Assembly: GCF_000797515.1 (NCBI RefSeq)
Contig: NZ_JSBN01000040.1
Coordinates: 31,627 to 95,626 of the forward strand
Source: Sphingomonas sp. Ant H11
GTDB lineage: Bacteria > Pseudomonadota > Alphaproteobacteria > Sphingomonadales > Sphingomonadaceae
DNA: 64,000 nucleotides
Reading direction: 5' to 3'
Made by a program: the position numbers and the translations under genes. This document shows, in pieces, positions 46,169-56,499 of the stretch. Every line of letters begins with the position of its first letter. The stretch's first letter is position 1. Below the pieces are notes generated by a model. The model did no database searches. It had not been told where the DNA came from and worked only from the letters and a program-made list of their open reading frames with translations.

Positions 46169-46630
46169 ATGTCTGCCACAGCTCAATCGATCTTCGACGC
46201 AGCGCCGCTGGGCGCCATCATTCGCTATTCCGACGGGACACCGCGCCCGCCGGACCGCTTCAAGCGCAAGGCGCAGGCATGGGAAGGCCGTAACGGCAAG
46301 GGCCAGCTTACCCAGCGATCGCCCGCTGGCACCGGTCAATATCCCTATCCGGCGACCTTCACACTGCACGAGGGTGACTATGGAAGCGGCGAAACCATCA
46401 TCCTCTCGGTCAACAAGATCTTTTCGGTCAATGACGCCCGCACATTCGAGATCATTCGAATACCTCCCCCTGGCGCCGCGCTTGTTCTTCAGGAATGGGA
46501 GGGGCACCGCGAGCTGCTCCATGTCGCAGCCGGTGAAGCAGCCGCCTCCGCCTGGCTCGGCCGCCATGGCTATAGCCGCGCCCATGTCGAAATCGTCGGC
46601 GCCGCGGTACCTGCCACCACGGCTGCCTGA
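46169..46630 (+). CDS. Hypothetical plasmid protein
   Basis: A 153-residue protein (MSATAQSIFDAAPLGAIIRY). The first half has short basic stretches and Gly (PPDRFKRKAQAWEGRNGKGQ), followed by beta-rich sequence (ATFTLHEGDYGSGETIILSV). It is part of the small-gene string and is followed after one base by another small gene. No family recognised. Confidence 0.5.
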   Translation: MSATAQSIFDAAPLGAIIRYSDGTPRPPDRFKRKAQAWEGRNGKGQLTQRSPAGTGQYPYPATFTLHEGDYGSGETIILSVNKIFSVNDARTFEIIRIPPPGAALVLQEWEGHRELLHVAAGEAAASAWLGRHGYSRAHVEIVGAAVPATTAA

Positions 46631-46631
46631 C

Positions 46632-46868
46632 ATGCCGTCCGTGCAGACCCGTCCCGACAGATCCCAGACGGACGCCGAGTACGAAGCAATCGGGCGCTAC
46701 GTCATCACCGGTGTTCACCACTGCCTCGTGCAGCGTGACGGAGACATGTCCCCCATGATTTTGCCGGAAGCGGATGTCATCGCCGCCGGCGTCGCCCTGA
46801 TTGATCGCATCCTCTGGAGCACGGACGGGTCCGAAGCCGATGGTCTCGACCCGGCGCTCCTCGCCTGA
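46632..46868 (+). CDS. Small hypothetical protein
   Basis: A 78-residue protein (MPSVQTRPDRSQTDAEYEAI). It starts two bases after the previous stop and ends 21 bases before the next gene, so it fits in an operon. Helical, with a single Cys and an acidic end (DGSEADGLDPALLA). No family recognised. Confidence 0.5.
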   Translation: MPSVQTRPDRSQTDAEYEAIGRYVITGVHHCLVQRDGDMSPMILPEADVIAAGVALIDRILWSTDGSEADGLDPALLA

Positions 46869-46889
46869 CTTCCTCGAAAGGACAAGCTC

Positions 46890-47591
46890 ATGACGCAGGC
46901 CCTACCGCCCTGCGCTTTGCCGCGCCTCTACAGCCAGACCGATCATGATGACCGGGGCAATTTCCACTATGATGGCGATCTCTATCGTCCGGGCGAAGCC
47001 TTGCCCGCGCTCTGTACCAGGATCGAAGGCCATCTTCACGGTCTCATCACGGGAGCCCGGTTCACCAGTCGCGGCGAGCGCTATACCGGCGGACGCAAGG
47101 TGACGGTCGAGCTCCTCGACACGCCCGCCGACCTGACCGAAGAATCCGAGCGCCGCGCATTCACAACCATGGTGCGAGACCAGATCGAGCGCTTCGGCTT
47201 CACCCGATCCAACTTCTACCAGGACTCTCTACAATGTGCGTTTCATTCGGACGTGCAGATCGGCAAAGCCTATTGGTCGGCGCTCGCCGCCAGACGCGGC
47301 AAAGCCAATGAAGTCGAGCCGCTGGTTTCGCTCGCGGCCTTCAAACGCCGGATCAAACCCGCCGACTGCCTGAAACTCATCGCCGCCCCCGACGGACACC
47401 GCGCGCTCGGGACGACCAGGACCATAAAGGCCGTCCGTTCCAGCGATCTCATCTTCGAGGGCAATGTCTATCTCGACTTCCCACGCGCCACTGGCTTCGC
47501 CTGTGATGGCCGGCGCGTCCGGATCGCCATAGGGAATGAGCACGAGCCCGATCGGCACCTTCTCTACGAATGGCTGCCGACGGAGCGGTAA
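46890..47591 (+). CDS. Hypothetical plasmid protein
   Basis: A 233-residue protein preceded by GAAAGGA. Notable stretches are HDDRGNFHYDGDLYRPGEAL, FTTMVRDQIERFGFTRSNFY and KPADCLKLIAAPDGHRALGT. It has no signal peptide or membrane segment. It looks like a soluble alpha/beta protein and belongs to the accessory string between MucR and the DpdA-like gene. No family recognised. Confidence 0.55.
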   Translation: MTQALPPCALPRLYSQTDHDDRGNFHYDGDLYRPGEALPALCTRIEGHLHGLITGARFTSRGERYTGGRKVTVELLDTPADLTEESERRAFTTMVRDQIERFGFTRSNFYQDSLQCAFHSDVQIGKAYWSALAARRGKANEVEPLVSLAAFKRRIKPADCLKLIAAPDGHRALGTTRTIKAVRSSDLIFEGNVYLDFPRATGFACDGRRVRIAIGNEHEPDRHLLYEWLPTER

Positions 47592-47656
47592 TCGCTCGAC
47601 CGCGCGGCTGCGCAGACCATCCTTCCTTTCTTCGACTGCCTAATCGGAACACCATC

Positions 47657-48130
47657 ATGACCGAACCGGACGACGCAATGTGGCGGGCCCTCATCGATTT
47701 CCGTGCGCGCCACGGACGGCGATGGAAGGACACGCTCTCGATCAAGTGGATGAACGGCGCTGACGAATATGAAGCCTTTAGCAGTTCGCTCAGAATGGTC
47801 CGCAACCATCTCGGCCCATCCTGGCTGTGTGACCTCAAAAAGGCGACGCTCGACGCCGCCGAACGCCGGCTGGCCGCTATCGACCGCCTGCCCGAGATGT
47901 GTGCCATGCATCTTCCTGAGACAGGCGAACCGATCATTATCAAGCGCGGCGAACGGGGCTACTGGCCGCTCCCCGACGGAATGTCCGTCGATCGGATCAA
48001 CACGACCTTCAAGGCGACGCCGCCGCAGATCGCGGCGATGCTGGCCGGCTCCATGTTCGGGTGGCATATATCCGGTGCGGACCCTGACCGCTATGACGGC
48101 GCCGGCCGCCCCATATCGCGCCGCGTCTGA
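47657..48130 (+). CDS. Hypothetical plasmid protein
   Basis: A 157-residue protein from the ATG at 47657 (MTEPDDAMWRALIDFRARHG). It contains GRRWKDTLSIKWMNGADEYE, which is typical of small plasmid and phage proteins of unknown role. It ends 5 bases before the DpdA-like gene and is probably co-transcribed with it. Confidence 0.55.
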   Translation: MTEPDDAMWRALIDFRARHGRRWKDTLSIKWMNGADEYEAFSSSLRMVRNHLGPSWLCDLKKATLDAAERRLAAIDRLPEMCAMHLPETGEPIIIKRGERGYWPLPDGMSVDRINTTFKATPPQIAAMLAGSMFGWHISGADPDRYDGAGRPISRRV

Positions 48131-48135
48131 TCCAC

Positions 48136-49140
48136 ATGGCTATCGAGGTGATCGTCGGACTTCCGGGGCTCTCGGAAGGTCCGCTGCTCGCCCGCGCCCG
48201 TGCCATGCAGGTGCCGGTCCTGGTCTCAGCGAACAGCTTTTCGCGCTGGGATCGGCGCAATCGCACACGGGAGTGGCGAGGATGGCGGTTGGGGTTGCTC
48301 GGAAACGCGCACGGCCTGGCATCGGTCGACCTAGACAGTGCCGGCTACGTGCTGGCCGTTCGCGAACGCGGCATCCCGTGGACCATCGACGACTATATCG
48401 CGCTTGCCTCCGGCCACCCGTTCCGACGCTTCGCCAGCCTCGATCTGTGCGTCGAACAGGCGGTCGCGCATGATCGCGATGAGGTTCTCGACAGGATCGC
48501 CCGGACGATCCAGCTCAATCGCGCCTGTCACATGCGCGCGTGCGACGCCGGCATCGCCCACCGCTTCATGCCGGTCTTGCAGGGCCGTCGTCCGGACGAT
48601 TATCTCCGATCCTTCGACGGGGTGGCCGACCTGCTGCCACCCGACCAGCCACTGGGCGTGGGCAGCATGTGCCGCCGCCATCTTCACGGTCCCGAGGGAC
48701 TGATCGCCGTGATCGAATTGCTGGATCGCCGCCTCCCAAAAACATTGCAGCTTCATCTCTTCGGCGTGAAAGGAAGTGCGCTTCCATCGCTTGCTATCTT
48801 CGGCGATCGCGTCGCCAGCATCGACAGCCAGGCCTATGGTGTCGCCGCACGTCGATCCGCACTCATGTCCGGACAGTCGAAGACCAACCGCTTCGTCGCC
48901 GATCATATGGCGCGCTGGACGGGCCGCCAGCTCGATCGTCTGCGTGAACCTGCTCCGGCAATTCAACATATGCTCGATCTGCCAGCCGGCCAGCCGCAGA
49001 ATCCCGATCCCTGGACACAGGCCCTTGCCCGCGCACGCCAGCAAGTCCGCGACCTCATTGAGCAAGGCGAAATCGGCTTCGAGCAAATCACCGAAGCGTG
49101 GATACTCGAATGGGCAGCGAATCTGCCCGACGAGGCCTGA
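48136..49140 (+). CDS. DpdA/queuine transglycosylase-like protein
   Basis: A 334-residue protein that looks like a TIM-barrel enzyme related to tRNA-guanine transglycosylase. Supporting blocks are PFRRFASLDLCVEQAV (possible catalytic Asp), PLGVGSMCRRHLHGPEGLIA, QLHLFGVKGSALPSLAIFGD and VASIDSQAYGVAARR. The GVGSMCRR...FGVKG...SxDS order is that of DpdA-type proteins, which insert 7-deazaguanines in DNA, and of the DUF7221 relatives. No preQ0 synthesis genes are in the window, so substrate supply from the host would be needed. The family call is from memory of the motifs. A role in hiding plasmid DNA from restriction is inferred. Confidence 0.62.
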   Translation: MAIEVIVGLPGLSEGPLLARARAMQVPVLVSANSFSRWDRRNRTREWRGWRLGLLGNAHGLASVDLDSAGYVLAVRERGIPWTIDDYIALASGHPFRRFASLDLCVEQAVAHDRDEVLDRIARTIQLNRACHMRACDAGIAHRFMPVLQGRRPDDYLRSFDGVADLLPPDQPLGVGSMCRRHLHGPEGLIAVIELLDRRLPKTLQLHLFGVKGSALPSLAIFGDRVASIDSQAYGVAARRSALMSGQSKTNRFVADHMARWTGRQLDRLREPAPAIQHMLDLPAGQPQNPDPWTQALARARQQVRDLIEQGEIGFEQITEAWILEWAANLPDEA

Positions 49141-49145
49141 TCGAA

Positions 49146-49164
49146 GGGGAGGGAGGGAACGGGG
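49146..49164 (+). promoter_or_regulatory. G-quadruplex-like tract upstream of DUF932
   Basis: GGGGAGGGAGGGAACGGGG meets the G-quadruplex rule (four G runs, loops of 1, 1 and 3) on the coding strand. It is 85 bases before the ATG at 49231 and is followed by a possible hairpin (GGGTGAAACCCC) and a Shine-Dalgarno AGGAGAA. Confidence 0.4.
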
Positions 49165-49230
49165 TGGTGGCGCGGGTCGGGTGAAACCCCTGTCGCCGCT
49201 GCTCCATCGTCCCCATCAGGAGAACCCCAA

Positions 49231-50046
49231 ATGGCCAGTCTCGCTCTTGCCGCCGGCCGTCTCGTCGGCGGCGCCTACCATGTCGACATTTCTCGCGGTC
49301 GCAATGTCGGGCGCGTGTCTTCCGAATGGTTCTCGCGGCCTGACGACGAGAAGTTCCTGTCGCTGACCGAGCTGTACGACAGCGTCCGTTCCCGCGCGGA
49401 ACGCGCCACGACGCGTGTGGTCGAGAGCAAGTCCGTTCGCGTCGAAGCGCGCAGCGAAGATCCCGAACGGCTTTCGCTCATCGTCCCCGGCGATGACCGG
49501 CCGGTGGCACCCACCAACTGGTCCTTCGGCCAGCTCTCGAGCCTCGTCGGCGCGCCGGCATCCTATCTGCGGACGCTCCCGGCGGCGCTCGCCGGCATCA
49601 ATCTCCAGCATGGCCTGCTCTCCCACCGCGGTGAACAGGTGAAAATGCTTCAGACCGAAGATGGGCGCACCGAACTACGCGCCGTGACCGGCCCCGATTA
49701 TGGCCGCATCTGGGATCATGAGCTTGTTGGCGCCGTCATGAAAATCGCCGGGGACGGCGTATCCGACACGCGCTGGAAAGTGCCGGGCGTTCTCGACTGG
49801 TCGAGCATGCGCTACAATCCCTATGTCGATGTCAGCCTGGAGACGACGACGCTCTATGCGTCCGATCGCGACGTCTTCCTCTTCCTCGTTGACGACACGC
49901 ATCCGATCGAGGCCGGCAAACTCCCCAATGGCGATCCCGATCTCTACTTTCGCGGTTTTTATTGCTGGAACTCAGAAGTTGGCTCGAAGACGTTGGGAAT
50001 GGCTACCTTTTACCTACGCGCGGTGTGCATGAACCGCAACTTGTGG
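49231..50046 (+). pseudogene. DUF932 gene, 5' part (272 codons), split by two mobile elements
   Basis: DUF932-family protein common on plasmids, often near anti-restriction genes. This part has LTELYDSVRSRAERATTRVV, VAPTNWSFGQLSSLVGAPAS and YLRTLPAALAGINLQHGLLS. It stops at NRNLW where a group II intron starts (50047). The coding sequence resumes in frame at 52593 (GVEDFEEISIRHSKYA) and, after a RIT element, at 56584 (SIFDFVQGITAVA). The joined length is 397 residues, a normal size. The intron could in principle splice out and restore exons 1 and 2; the RIT insertion adds a stop after two foreign codons, so a product of about 362 residues is the most that can be made. Confidence 0.85.
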
Positions 50047-50658
50047 GTGCGCCATGGTGGCGCGATCAATTGAGTGAAGGATGACTTCTCAGGAAACCAA
50101 GGAAAGCCTGATGCCCACCCAACTTACCTCGACCAGCAATGGTTGCGACCGGGAAACCGGCGGGGGACAACAGCATGTTGGGACAAGGCGTCCTCCGGGC
50201 CGAAACCATTGTAGGCTATCGGGACGTCAGGGCAAGACGTGCATGGTGAATGCTGGATTGCGTGAAGCCCAGATTCAGGAACTTTATTCGGGTCGTGACG
50301 CAGCAATGGTTGACGCGTCATGCCGTGCGAAGGGAGGACTACCCCATAGCGTCCTCCTAAACTTGGTCGCACGGTCCACCTCTCGTCGAGAGGCCAACGA
50401 TCGAACGGGCCACCTACCCACGTCGCATCTCACTGATCGTGTAAACATGGGATCGCCTAAGCGGGCACCTCTCCGGTGTCCCGTAAGGCGACGGAGCCGC
50501 CATATTAGCCAAACGCCCGGGGTAATGACCGGGACAGCCATCCACGGATGGACGGGCATGAGTGAAACCGGCCGGGCAACCGGAAGGGGAATCTCCTCTG
50601 CGCGGGTGAAGGGCGGCGCGCTTGCTGGGTCTTTCAACTTCATAACGGAGGTCTGCTG

Positions 50659-52507
50659 ATGCAACCGCTCACCGTAGAGAAGAGACTTGACTCAATCATC
50701 GACCTGTCACGCCAGGGAAAGCGTATCAACGGTCTGTTCCGGCTGCTCGGCTGTCCGCTCCTTTGGGAACGGGCCTATGGGCAGGTCGCTCCCAACAAGG
50801 GGGCGCTCACGCCCGGCATCGATCCCGACAACACCCTCGACGGCTTCTCGCTCGAAAGGATGGAACGGATCATGACCGCCGTGCTGGACGGCTCGTATCG
50901 CTTCTCTCCGGCCCGCAGGCAATACATCCCCAAACCCAATGGGAAGAAAACGCCCGTTGGGCATTCCTACTGCCGACGACAAGCTGGTGCAGGCGGCGGT
51001 GAAGATTTTGCTCGAACATGTCTATGAGCCGGTCTTTGCCGATCAATCGCATGGCTTCCGCCGGGGGCGGTCATGTCACAGCGCCCTGACTGAAATCAGG
51101 CGTACATGGCATGGCGTGAAGTGGCTGATCGAGGTCGATATAGTCGGCTATTACGACAACATCGACCATGACATCCTGCTGGGTCTTCTACGCAGGCGCA
51201 TCGATGACGAGCGTTTGATACGGTTGATCGGGCGTATGCTCAAGGCTGGCTACCTCGAAGACTGGACGTTCCACCGAACGTTCAGCGGCGCTCCGCAAGG
51301 CGGCGTGATCTCGCCGGTCCTCGCCAACATCTACCTCCATGAACTCGATAGGTTCATGGCGGAGGTGAAAGCGCGGTTCGACAAGGGGCAGACGAGACGG
51401 CGCAGCGATGCCTATCTCGAAATCTCCAAGCAGATCCAGATCCGACGCAGAAAGATCGAACGGCGGCGGGCCAATGGCCAAGAGGAGGAAATCCCGGCGC
51501 TCGTCGAAGAGATCAGGGAATGGGAGCGGCGACGGCTCGAAGAGCCGGCTCTCGACCCGTTCGACCCCAACTACCGCCGACTCCGCTACTGCCGTTATGC
51601 CGACGACTTCGTCATAGGCGTGATCGGCAGCAAGGAAGACGCCCGCGGCATCATGGCCGAGGTGAGGACGTTCCTCGCCAACGGTCTGAAGCTCGAGGTG
51701 TCTGAGGAGAAGAGCGGGATCAGGAAGGCGGACGAGGGTGCCATGTTCCTCGGCTATCAGCTGAAAACATATGGCGATGGGCGAACCAGGCGCATGATCA
51801 AGGGCGGCCGTGCCGTCACCATGCGCTTGCCCGGAGATCGTATGCAGCTTCACGTGCCGGTGGACAGGCTAGCCCGGTTCGCAGAACGGCAACGTCTCGG
51901 CAATATATATACCAACCGGGGCGAGGCACGCTGCGAACTGATCAACAACTCCGATGTCGCGATCCTGACCGGATATAATGCGCTGATGCGCGGGCTGGCC
52001 GAGTATTATAAGCTCGGCACGCTCTGGAAAGATGAAGTCGGACGGCTGCATCACCTCTGGTGGTGGAGCTTCATGAAGACCATCTCGCGGAAGCACAAAT
52101 GCTCGGTTCGGAAGACGGCAGAGAGGCTCCGGAATGGGGATAGCCTCGGCCTGTGGTATGAGGGCCGCCACCAGCGGCGCTTCATGCCGATGTTCCGCCT
52201 CAAGGATGTTCGGTCAACCCCGGCATCCGCGCGCGTCGACCGCCAAACGCTTGCACATATCCACTTCGCAGGACGGAACGACATCGTCGACCGCTTGCGA
52301 GCAAGGGCATGTCAGGCGTGCGGTACGGAAGATGTGCCGGTGGAGGTGCATCACGTCCGTAAGATGAGTGATATGGCTGGGACCACCTTGTGGACCCGCG
52401 TCAAGGCGGCCCGGACGCGCAAGCGCACGGTGCTTTGCCACGACTGCCACGTCGCGCATCATGCCGGGCGATTGCAGGAACGACTGGATCGCATGGTGCA
52501 AGCGTAG
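50659..52507 (+). CDS. ltrA: Group II intron reverse transcriptase/maturase with HNH domain (one frameshift)
   Basis: About 615 residues after repair. Near 50947 a run of four A breaks the frame inside YIPKPNGKKRPLGIPTADDK; removing one A restores this strongly conserved RT block. Other RT blocks: FADQSHGFRRGRSCHSAL, FSGAPQGGVISPVLANIYLH and the catalytic CRYADDFVIG. The maturase X domain follows (YNALMRGLAEYYKLGT), then a C-terminal HNH endonuclease (CQACGTEDVPVEVHH .. VLCHDCHVAHHAG). It would splice the intron RNA and insert it into new DNA sites. Confidence 0.92.
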
Positions 52508-52592
52508 AAGCCGGATGATGGGAAACCATCACGTCCGGTTTCGTGGGAGGGGTAGAGGATCATCCCTTTGGGAACCCTCGCCCCTACCCGAC
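52508..52592 (+). ncRNA. Group II intron ribozyme domains V and VI
   Basis: Domain V is a 33-base hairpin (AGCCGGATGATGG / CCATCACGTCCGG with a GAAA-like tip) and is the catalytic core of the ribozyme. Domain VI follows and should hold the branch-point A in its GGTAGAGG arm. The 3' end is AC, fitting the AY rule. Confidence 0.85.
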
Positions 52593-52856
52593 GGCGTCGA
52601 AGATTTCGAGGAGATCTCCATCCGCCATTCCAAATACGCCGCTTCGCGCTTCGCCCATGAGGCGGCGCCGGCCTTGCTCAGCTTCGCGGACTCCTCACCG
52701 CAGCCGTTCATCACCGGCATCAAGGCGGCGCGCGAACGCATCGTCGCGCACAAGGACGAAGAGCGCACCGAATTCCTGCGCCGCCGCGGCTTCTCGAAAG
52801 CCGAGACGGGCAAAATCATCGACGCGGTGCTGGCCGAGGAAGGCCGCCCGCCGGAA
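52593..52856 (+). pseudogene. DUF932 gene, middle part (88 codons)
   Basis: In-frame continuation of DUF932 after the intron: GVEDFEEISIRHSKYAASRF, AHEAAPALLSFADSS, FLRRRGFSKAETGKIIDAVL, ending AEEGRPPE. The RIT element then begins after the GAA codon and adds Tyr-Val-stop. Confidence 0.85.
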
Positions 52857-52862
52857 TATGTC

Positions 52863-52882
52863 TAATGTGGAGCTCCACATTA
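52863..52882. repeat. 20-base palindrome at the RIT copy 1 outer end
   Basis: TAATGTGGAGCTCCACATTA is a perfect palindrome. It lies between the DUF932 gene and the left inverted repeat. The same palindrome occurs at RIT copy 2 (63563-63582), there next to the ritC-side repeat. The surrounding 38 bases are the same in both copies except one position. Confidence 0.85.
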
Positions 52883-52888
52883 CACGGC

Positions 52889-52972
52889 TTCTTTGCAGTC
52901 GCAGTTTATGTCGAGCGTGGCGGCGAGAGACGCAGGTTTCCTTCGGTTTTCCATGATTTCACTCCAGATAAT
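52889..52972 (+). repeat. RIT copy 1 left terminal inverted repeat (84 bp)
   Basis: Begins TTCTTTGCAGTCGCAG and ends CACTCCAGATAAT. It is the exact reverse complement of 56500-56583 and identical to 63589-63672 of copy 2. Confidence 0.9.
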
Positions 52973-53010
52973 TACGGTTCCCTCGACCTGAACAAGTCGA
53001 AGGAACCAAC

Positions 53011-54557
53011 ATGCGATCAAGATCATTATTGTCGTTTCGAGCGGCCCGGCTCCGGGTCGAAGACCCGCCCAGTCACGACGCTCTACTCACCGCATTCCTC
53101 TCCTCTCTGTCGCTCGACGAGAGGTCAGGCAGTGCGATTCTGTTTGGCGCTGCGGCCCGTCATTTCCTGCATTGGATGGAACTGCATGGGATCGCGATCC
53201 GCACGATCGACGATCGGACCGTTCGGCGGTTCGAGAAGCATCGGTGCCGTTGCCACCGGTATTCGGCGCAGCAGCCAGTCTATAAGGCGGACATTGCAGC
53301 GCGAGTCAGGCGCTTCGTCCGCTTCCTGGAGGATCAAGCTACGTCGGTGTCGACGACGGGATCGACGATCTGCCACGCACCTCGCCGACTATTTCGATGG
53401 GATCGATCGCTTGCAACTCGCGCAAGGACCGGCCCAGTCCTATCGATCCGAGGCCGAGCATTTCGCGGCCTGGCTTCGCATTGCGCGACGACAATGGGCC
53501 GATATCGATGACACGATCATCGACCAGTACGGCGCGCATGATTGTCGATGTCCGGTCTGGCGCAAGCGAGGCAAGCTTGTTGCCTCGGGCGCGAAGCGGC
53601 GGCGGCGAGGCGCTCGGCACTTCGTCGAGTTCTTGCGCGACCGCGGTGTCATCCCTTCAGTCGAACTGGTGTCGGATGACGACCCGCACATGGCGGCATA
53701 TCTGGCATGGCTCAAGCAACACCGCGGCGCGACCGATGAGACGATCCGGCGCTACCGGGCCGATATCAGGCGGCTCGCGCCTATGCTCGGCGAGCCTTCA
53801 CAATGGGATGCAGCCGTCCTCAGACGGGCGTTTCAACAACGAAGCAAGGAGACGCCGGGTTCGGCATCACTGCTCGTCACGATAATACGGAGCTATATTC
53901 GGTTCCTGGTCGTGCAGGGTATTTGCCGTCCAGCTTTGTTGCACGCGATCCCATCAGTGCAACGCTACCGTCTTTCGACGCTGCCCCGGCACGTTAACCC
54001 GGCAACGATCGAGCAGATCATCGGCGCATGTCCGACTGATCGCCCGGTGGAAGTTCGGGACAAGGCCATCATTCTCCTGCTCGCCCGGCTTGGCCTGCGT
54101 GCCGGTGATATTCGGGATATGCACCTCGACGATATCGACTGGCGCTCGGGCCACCTGACGGTCAAGGGCAAGACGCGTCGGCCTGATCGCCTGCCATTGC
54201 CTCAGGACGTCGGTGACGCGATCCTGGACTACATTGCCACGGCGCGTCCCAAGACCGCCGATCCGCATCTGTTCGTGCGCGCGCAAGCCCCGTTCCGTTC
54301 GTTCCGCTCATCGGCGGAGATCGCCGGCATCGTTGCACGCACGCATGAGCGCGGCGGGATCGAAGGCGTGCCGACCGGATCGCACATTTTTCCGGCATTC
54401 GCTTGCCACCAACTTGCTGCGCGCGGGCGCAGGGCTGGAGTCCGTTGGAACGATCCTGCGCCACAGCTCGCCCGAGACCACCGCCATCTACGCCAAGGTC
54501 GACCTGCCGATGCTCATGAAAATCGCGCAGCCATGGCCGGGAGAACCGTCATGCTGA
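53011..54557 (+). CDS. ritA: RIT tyrosine recombinase A (two frameshifts)
   Basis: First recombinase of the trio, about 514 residues after repair. A SAM-like N-terminal core-binding region precedes the catalytic domain. Visible blocks: DKAIILLLARLGLRAGDIRD (first catalytic Arg), HLTVKGKTRRPDRLPLPQ (Lys region), then HIFRHSLATNLLRAGAGLES (HxxR-type), VGTILRHSSPETTAIYAKVD (His and Tyr). Frames break near 53340-53390 and near 54387, where five T should be four. It ends in a TGA that overlaps the ritB ATG. Confidence 0.85.
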
Positions 54558-55466
54558 GCACGCAGATTGCCAGATACGTCTCGCTGTATCGCAGCTTGGG
54601 GCGGAAGTTCTCGGAACAGGAACGACTGCTGCGCCAATACGCCGCTTTCGCTGAACGCTTCGGTGACCGGCACACCCGAGTGCAGCGCATCTACGACTGG
54701 TGCCACACGGCAAGCTCGCAAAACGTGGCTCGCCATAGGTACGACGCTGCTCGTAACTTCAGCCTTTTCGCTCATGCCGAGGACCCAGACAACGAAGTCC
54801 CGCCTGTCGGCGTTTTCGGCCGGGGGAAGCGGCCACGTCCCACTCCGACCATAATCGAAGCGGACCAGGTGCGGGCGATCATGGCGGCGGCATTGAACGT
54901 TCCGCCCCATGGCACGATTAGCCCATACACGTACCATTACCTGTTCGGCCTGCTCGCGGCGACAGGTCTCCGGATTTCCGAGGCTCTCGCGCTACAGTGC
55001 AACGATCTGGTCGAGGATGGGCTGGTCGTCCGCAACGGCAAGTTCGGCAAGCAGCGACTGATCGCCTTGCAGCCATCGACGCGCCAAGCACTCGAAGCCT
55101 ACATTGCGATCCGCGCGAAGCACCCGGCCAAGTGTAATGACCTGTTCGTCACTATCCGGGGGCGGGCGCCGCACAAGGTGCGCGCCCACGTCGTGTTCGT
55201 CAGGTTGGCCCGGCTTCTCGGATATCGTGGAGCAACCGGTACGGCAGGCATGCGACTCCACGATCTGCGACATACGTTCGCTGTTCGCTCGCTTGAGTCC
55301 TGCCCGCGTGAGAGGGAGGCCATTGCCCACCACATGGCCGGTCTCAGTGTCTACCTGGGGCACGCGTCGATCGCCAACACGTACTGGTATCTCGAAGCCA
55401 CGCCAGTGCTGCTGCGCGACATTGCGGCTGCAAGCGAGCAACTTTTTTCAAGGAGAAGCGGCATGA
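54551..55466 (+). CDS. ritB: RIT tyrosine recombinase B (one frameshift at its end)
   Basis: Second recombinase, about 304 residues. Blocks: YHYLFGLLAATGLRISEALA (Arg I), RLHDLRHTFAVRSLESC (HxxR), LSVYLGHASIANTYWYLEAT (His and Tyr nucleophile). Near 55443 a run of six T should be five; the repaired end FQGEAA overlaps the ritC start as ATGA. The uncorrected frame reads on into ritC and gives a false A-B-C fusion of about 1000 residues. Confidence 0.88.
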
Positions 55467-56468
55467 CGGCGCTTGCTCCCCATCTCTCGGCATATCTGCG
55501 GGAACATCTGCCGCGCGAACGCGCCGTCAGCCCGCACACGGTGAAGACCTATGCCAACTGCTTCGTCCTCCTCGTCCAGTTCGCTGCCGATCGGCTGAAG
55601 CGCCGACCGACCGATCTCGAGGTTGAGGATCTCGGCACAGACATGATCATGGCCTTCCTCGATCATGTGGAGATCGGCCGCGGCAGCTGCGTGCGGACCC
55701 GCAATGGCAGGCTCGCCGCGATCCGATCCTTCTTCCGATACATCGAGTACCGGATTCCAGCCTGCCTCGATCAGGCACTCCGTGTCAGAGCAATCCCGAC
55801 CAAGAAGACAGACAAGGCGCTGATCGATTACCTCGACCGGGCCGAGATCAAGGCTTTGCTCGATACACCCGATCCCCCGGACACGCCTCGGCACCCGTGA
55901 TCGCGCGATGCTGCATCTTACCTATGCTGGCGGACTGAGGGTGTCGGAACTCGTAACGCTGCAACTGGGCGATTTCCCGGACCGCTCCCTGTCCACCATG
56001 CACATCATGGGCAAAGGGCGACGTGAACGGTCCTGCCGCTGTGGAAGGAGACCCAGATCGCATTGCGCGCATGGCTTGCGATCCGGCCTCAAGTTGAGGT
56101 CACCGAGATTTTCCTCAATGCCAACGGGCAGCCGATGACCCGCGACGGATTTGCGTTCCGATTGGCCGAGCACGTCAAGACGGCAGCGACGAAGCAGCCG
56201 TCGATCCTTGGGAAGCGCGTCACACCCCACGTGCTTCGTCATTCTTGCGCGATGCACACGCTCGCGGCGACGGGGGACATTCGCAAGGTCGCATTATGGC
56301 TCGGCCACGCCAGTATCCAGAGCACCGAGACCTACTTGCGCGCCGATCCCGAAGAGAAGCTGCAGATTCTCGCAGCCCACGGTGCCCCTGCGATCAAGCC
56401 GGGGCGCTTCAAGCCGCCTTCCGACGCCTTGATCACAAATGCTCACCGACGTTCGAAGGCGGGCCTGA
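55463..56468 (+). CDS. ritC: RIT tyrosine recombinase C (three frameshifts)
   Basis: Third recombinase, about 334 residues after repair. Blocks: TYAGGLRVSELVTLQLGDF (Arg I), VTPHVLRHSCAMHTLAATGD (HxxR), VALWLGHASIQSTETYLRAD (His and Tyr). Frames break near 55875 (C5 should be C4), 56030 (one G missing) and 56438 (AAA should be AA, as shown by copy 2). The true stop is TGA at 56466-56468, giving the end LTDVRRRA, identical to copy 2. Confidence 0.88.
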
Positions 56469-56499
56469 CCCGTCTTCGAACACTCCCTCTAACCCGCAT

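Larger units (their letters stand above)
50047..52592 (+). mobile_element. Group II intron in the DUF932 gene
   Basis: 2546 bases. It starts with GTGCG right after the codon TGG of NRNLW and ends CTACCCGAC right before GGC of GVEDFEE, so removal rejoins the reading frame exactly. It carries a reverse transcriptase/maturase gene and, at 52509-52541, a domain V with AGCCGG...CCGGTTT arms and the GGGAAACC tip, followed by a domain VI hairpin (GGGAGGGGTAGAGG / CCTCGCCCCTACCC). It lies in the same direction as its host gene, as needed for splicing. Confidence 0.93.

Noticed and set aside
50047..50658. Short open frames in the 5' part of the intron
   Set aside because: This is the structured ribozyme region (domains I-IV) and the frames show no protein features.
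52865..55900. A single 1011-residue recombinase fusion
   Set aside because: It joins parts of ritA, ritB and ritC only because of frameshifts; the T6 run near 55443 hides the normal ritB stop, and the separate genes have clear ATGA overlaps.
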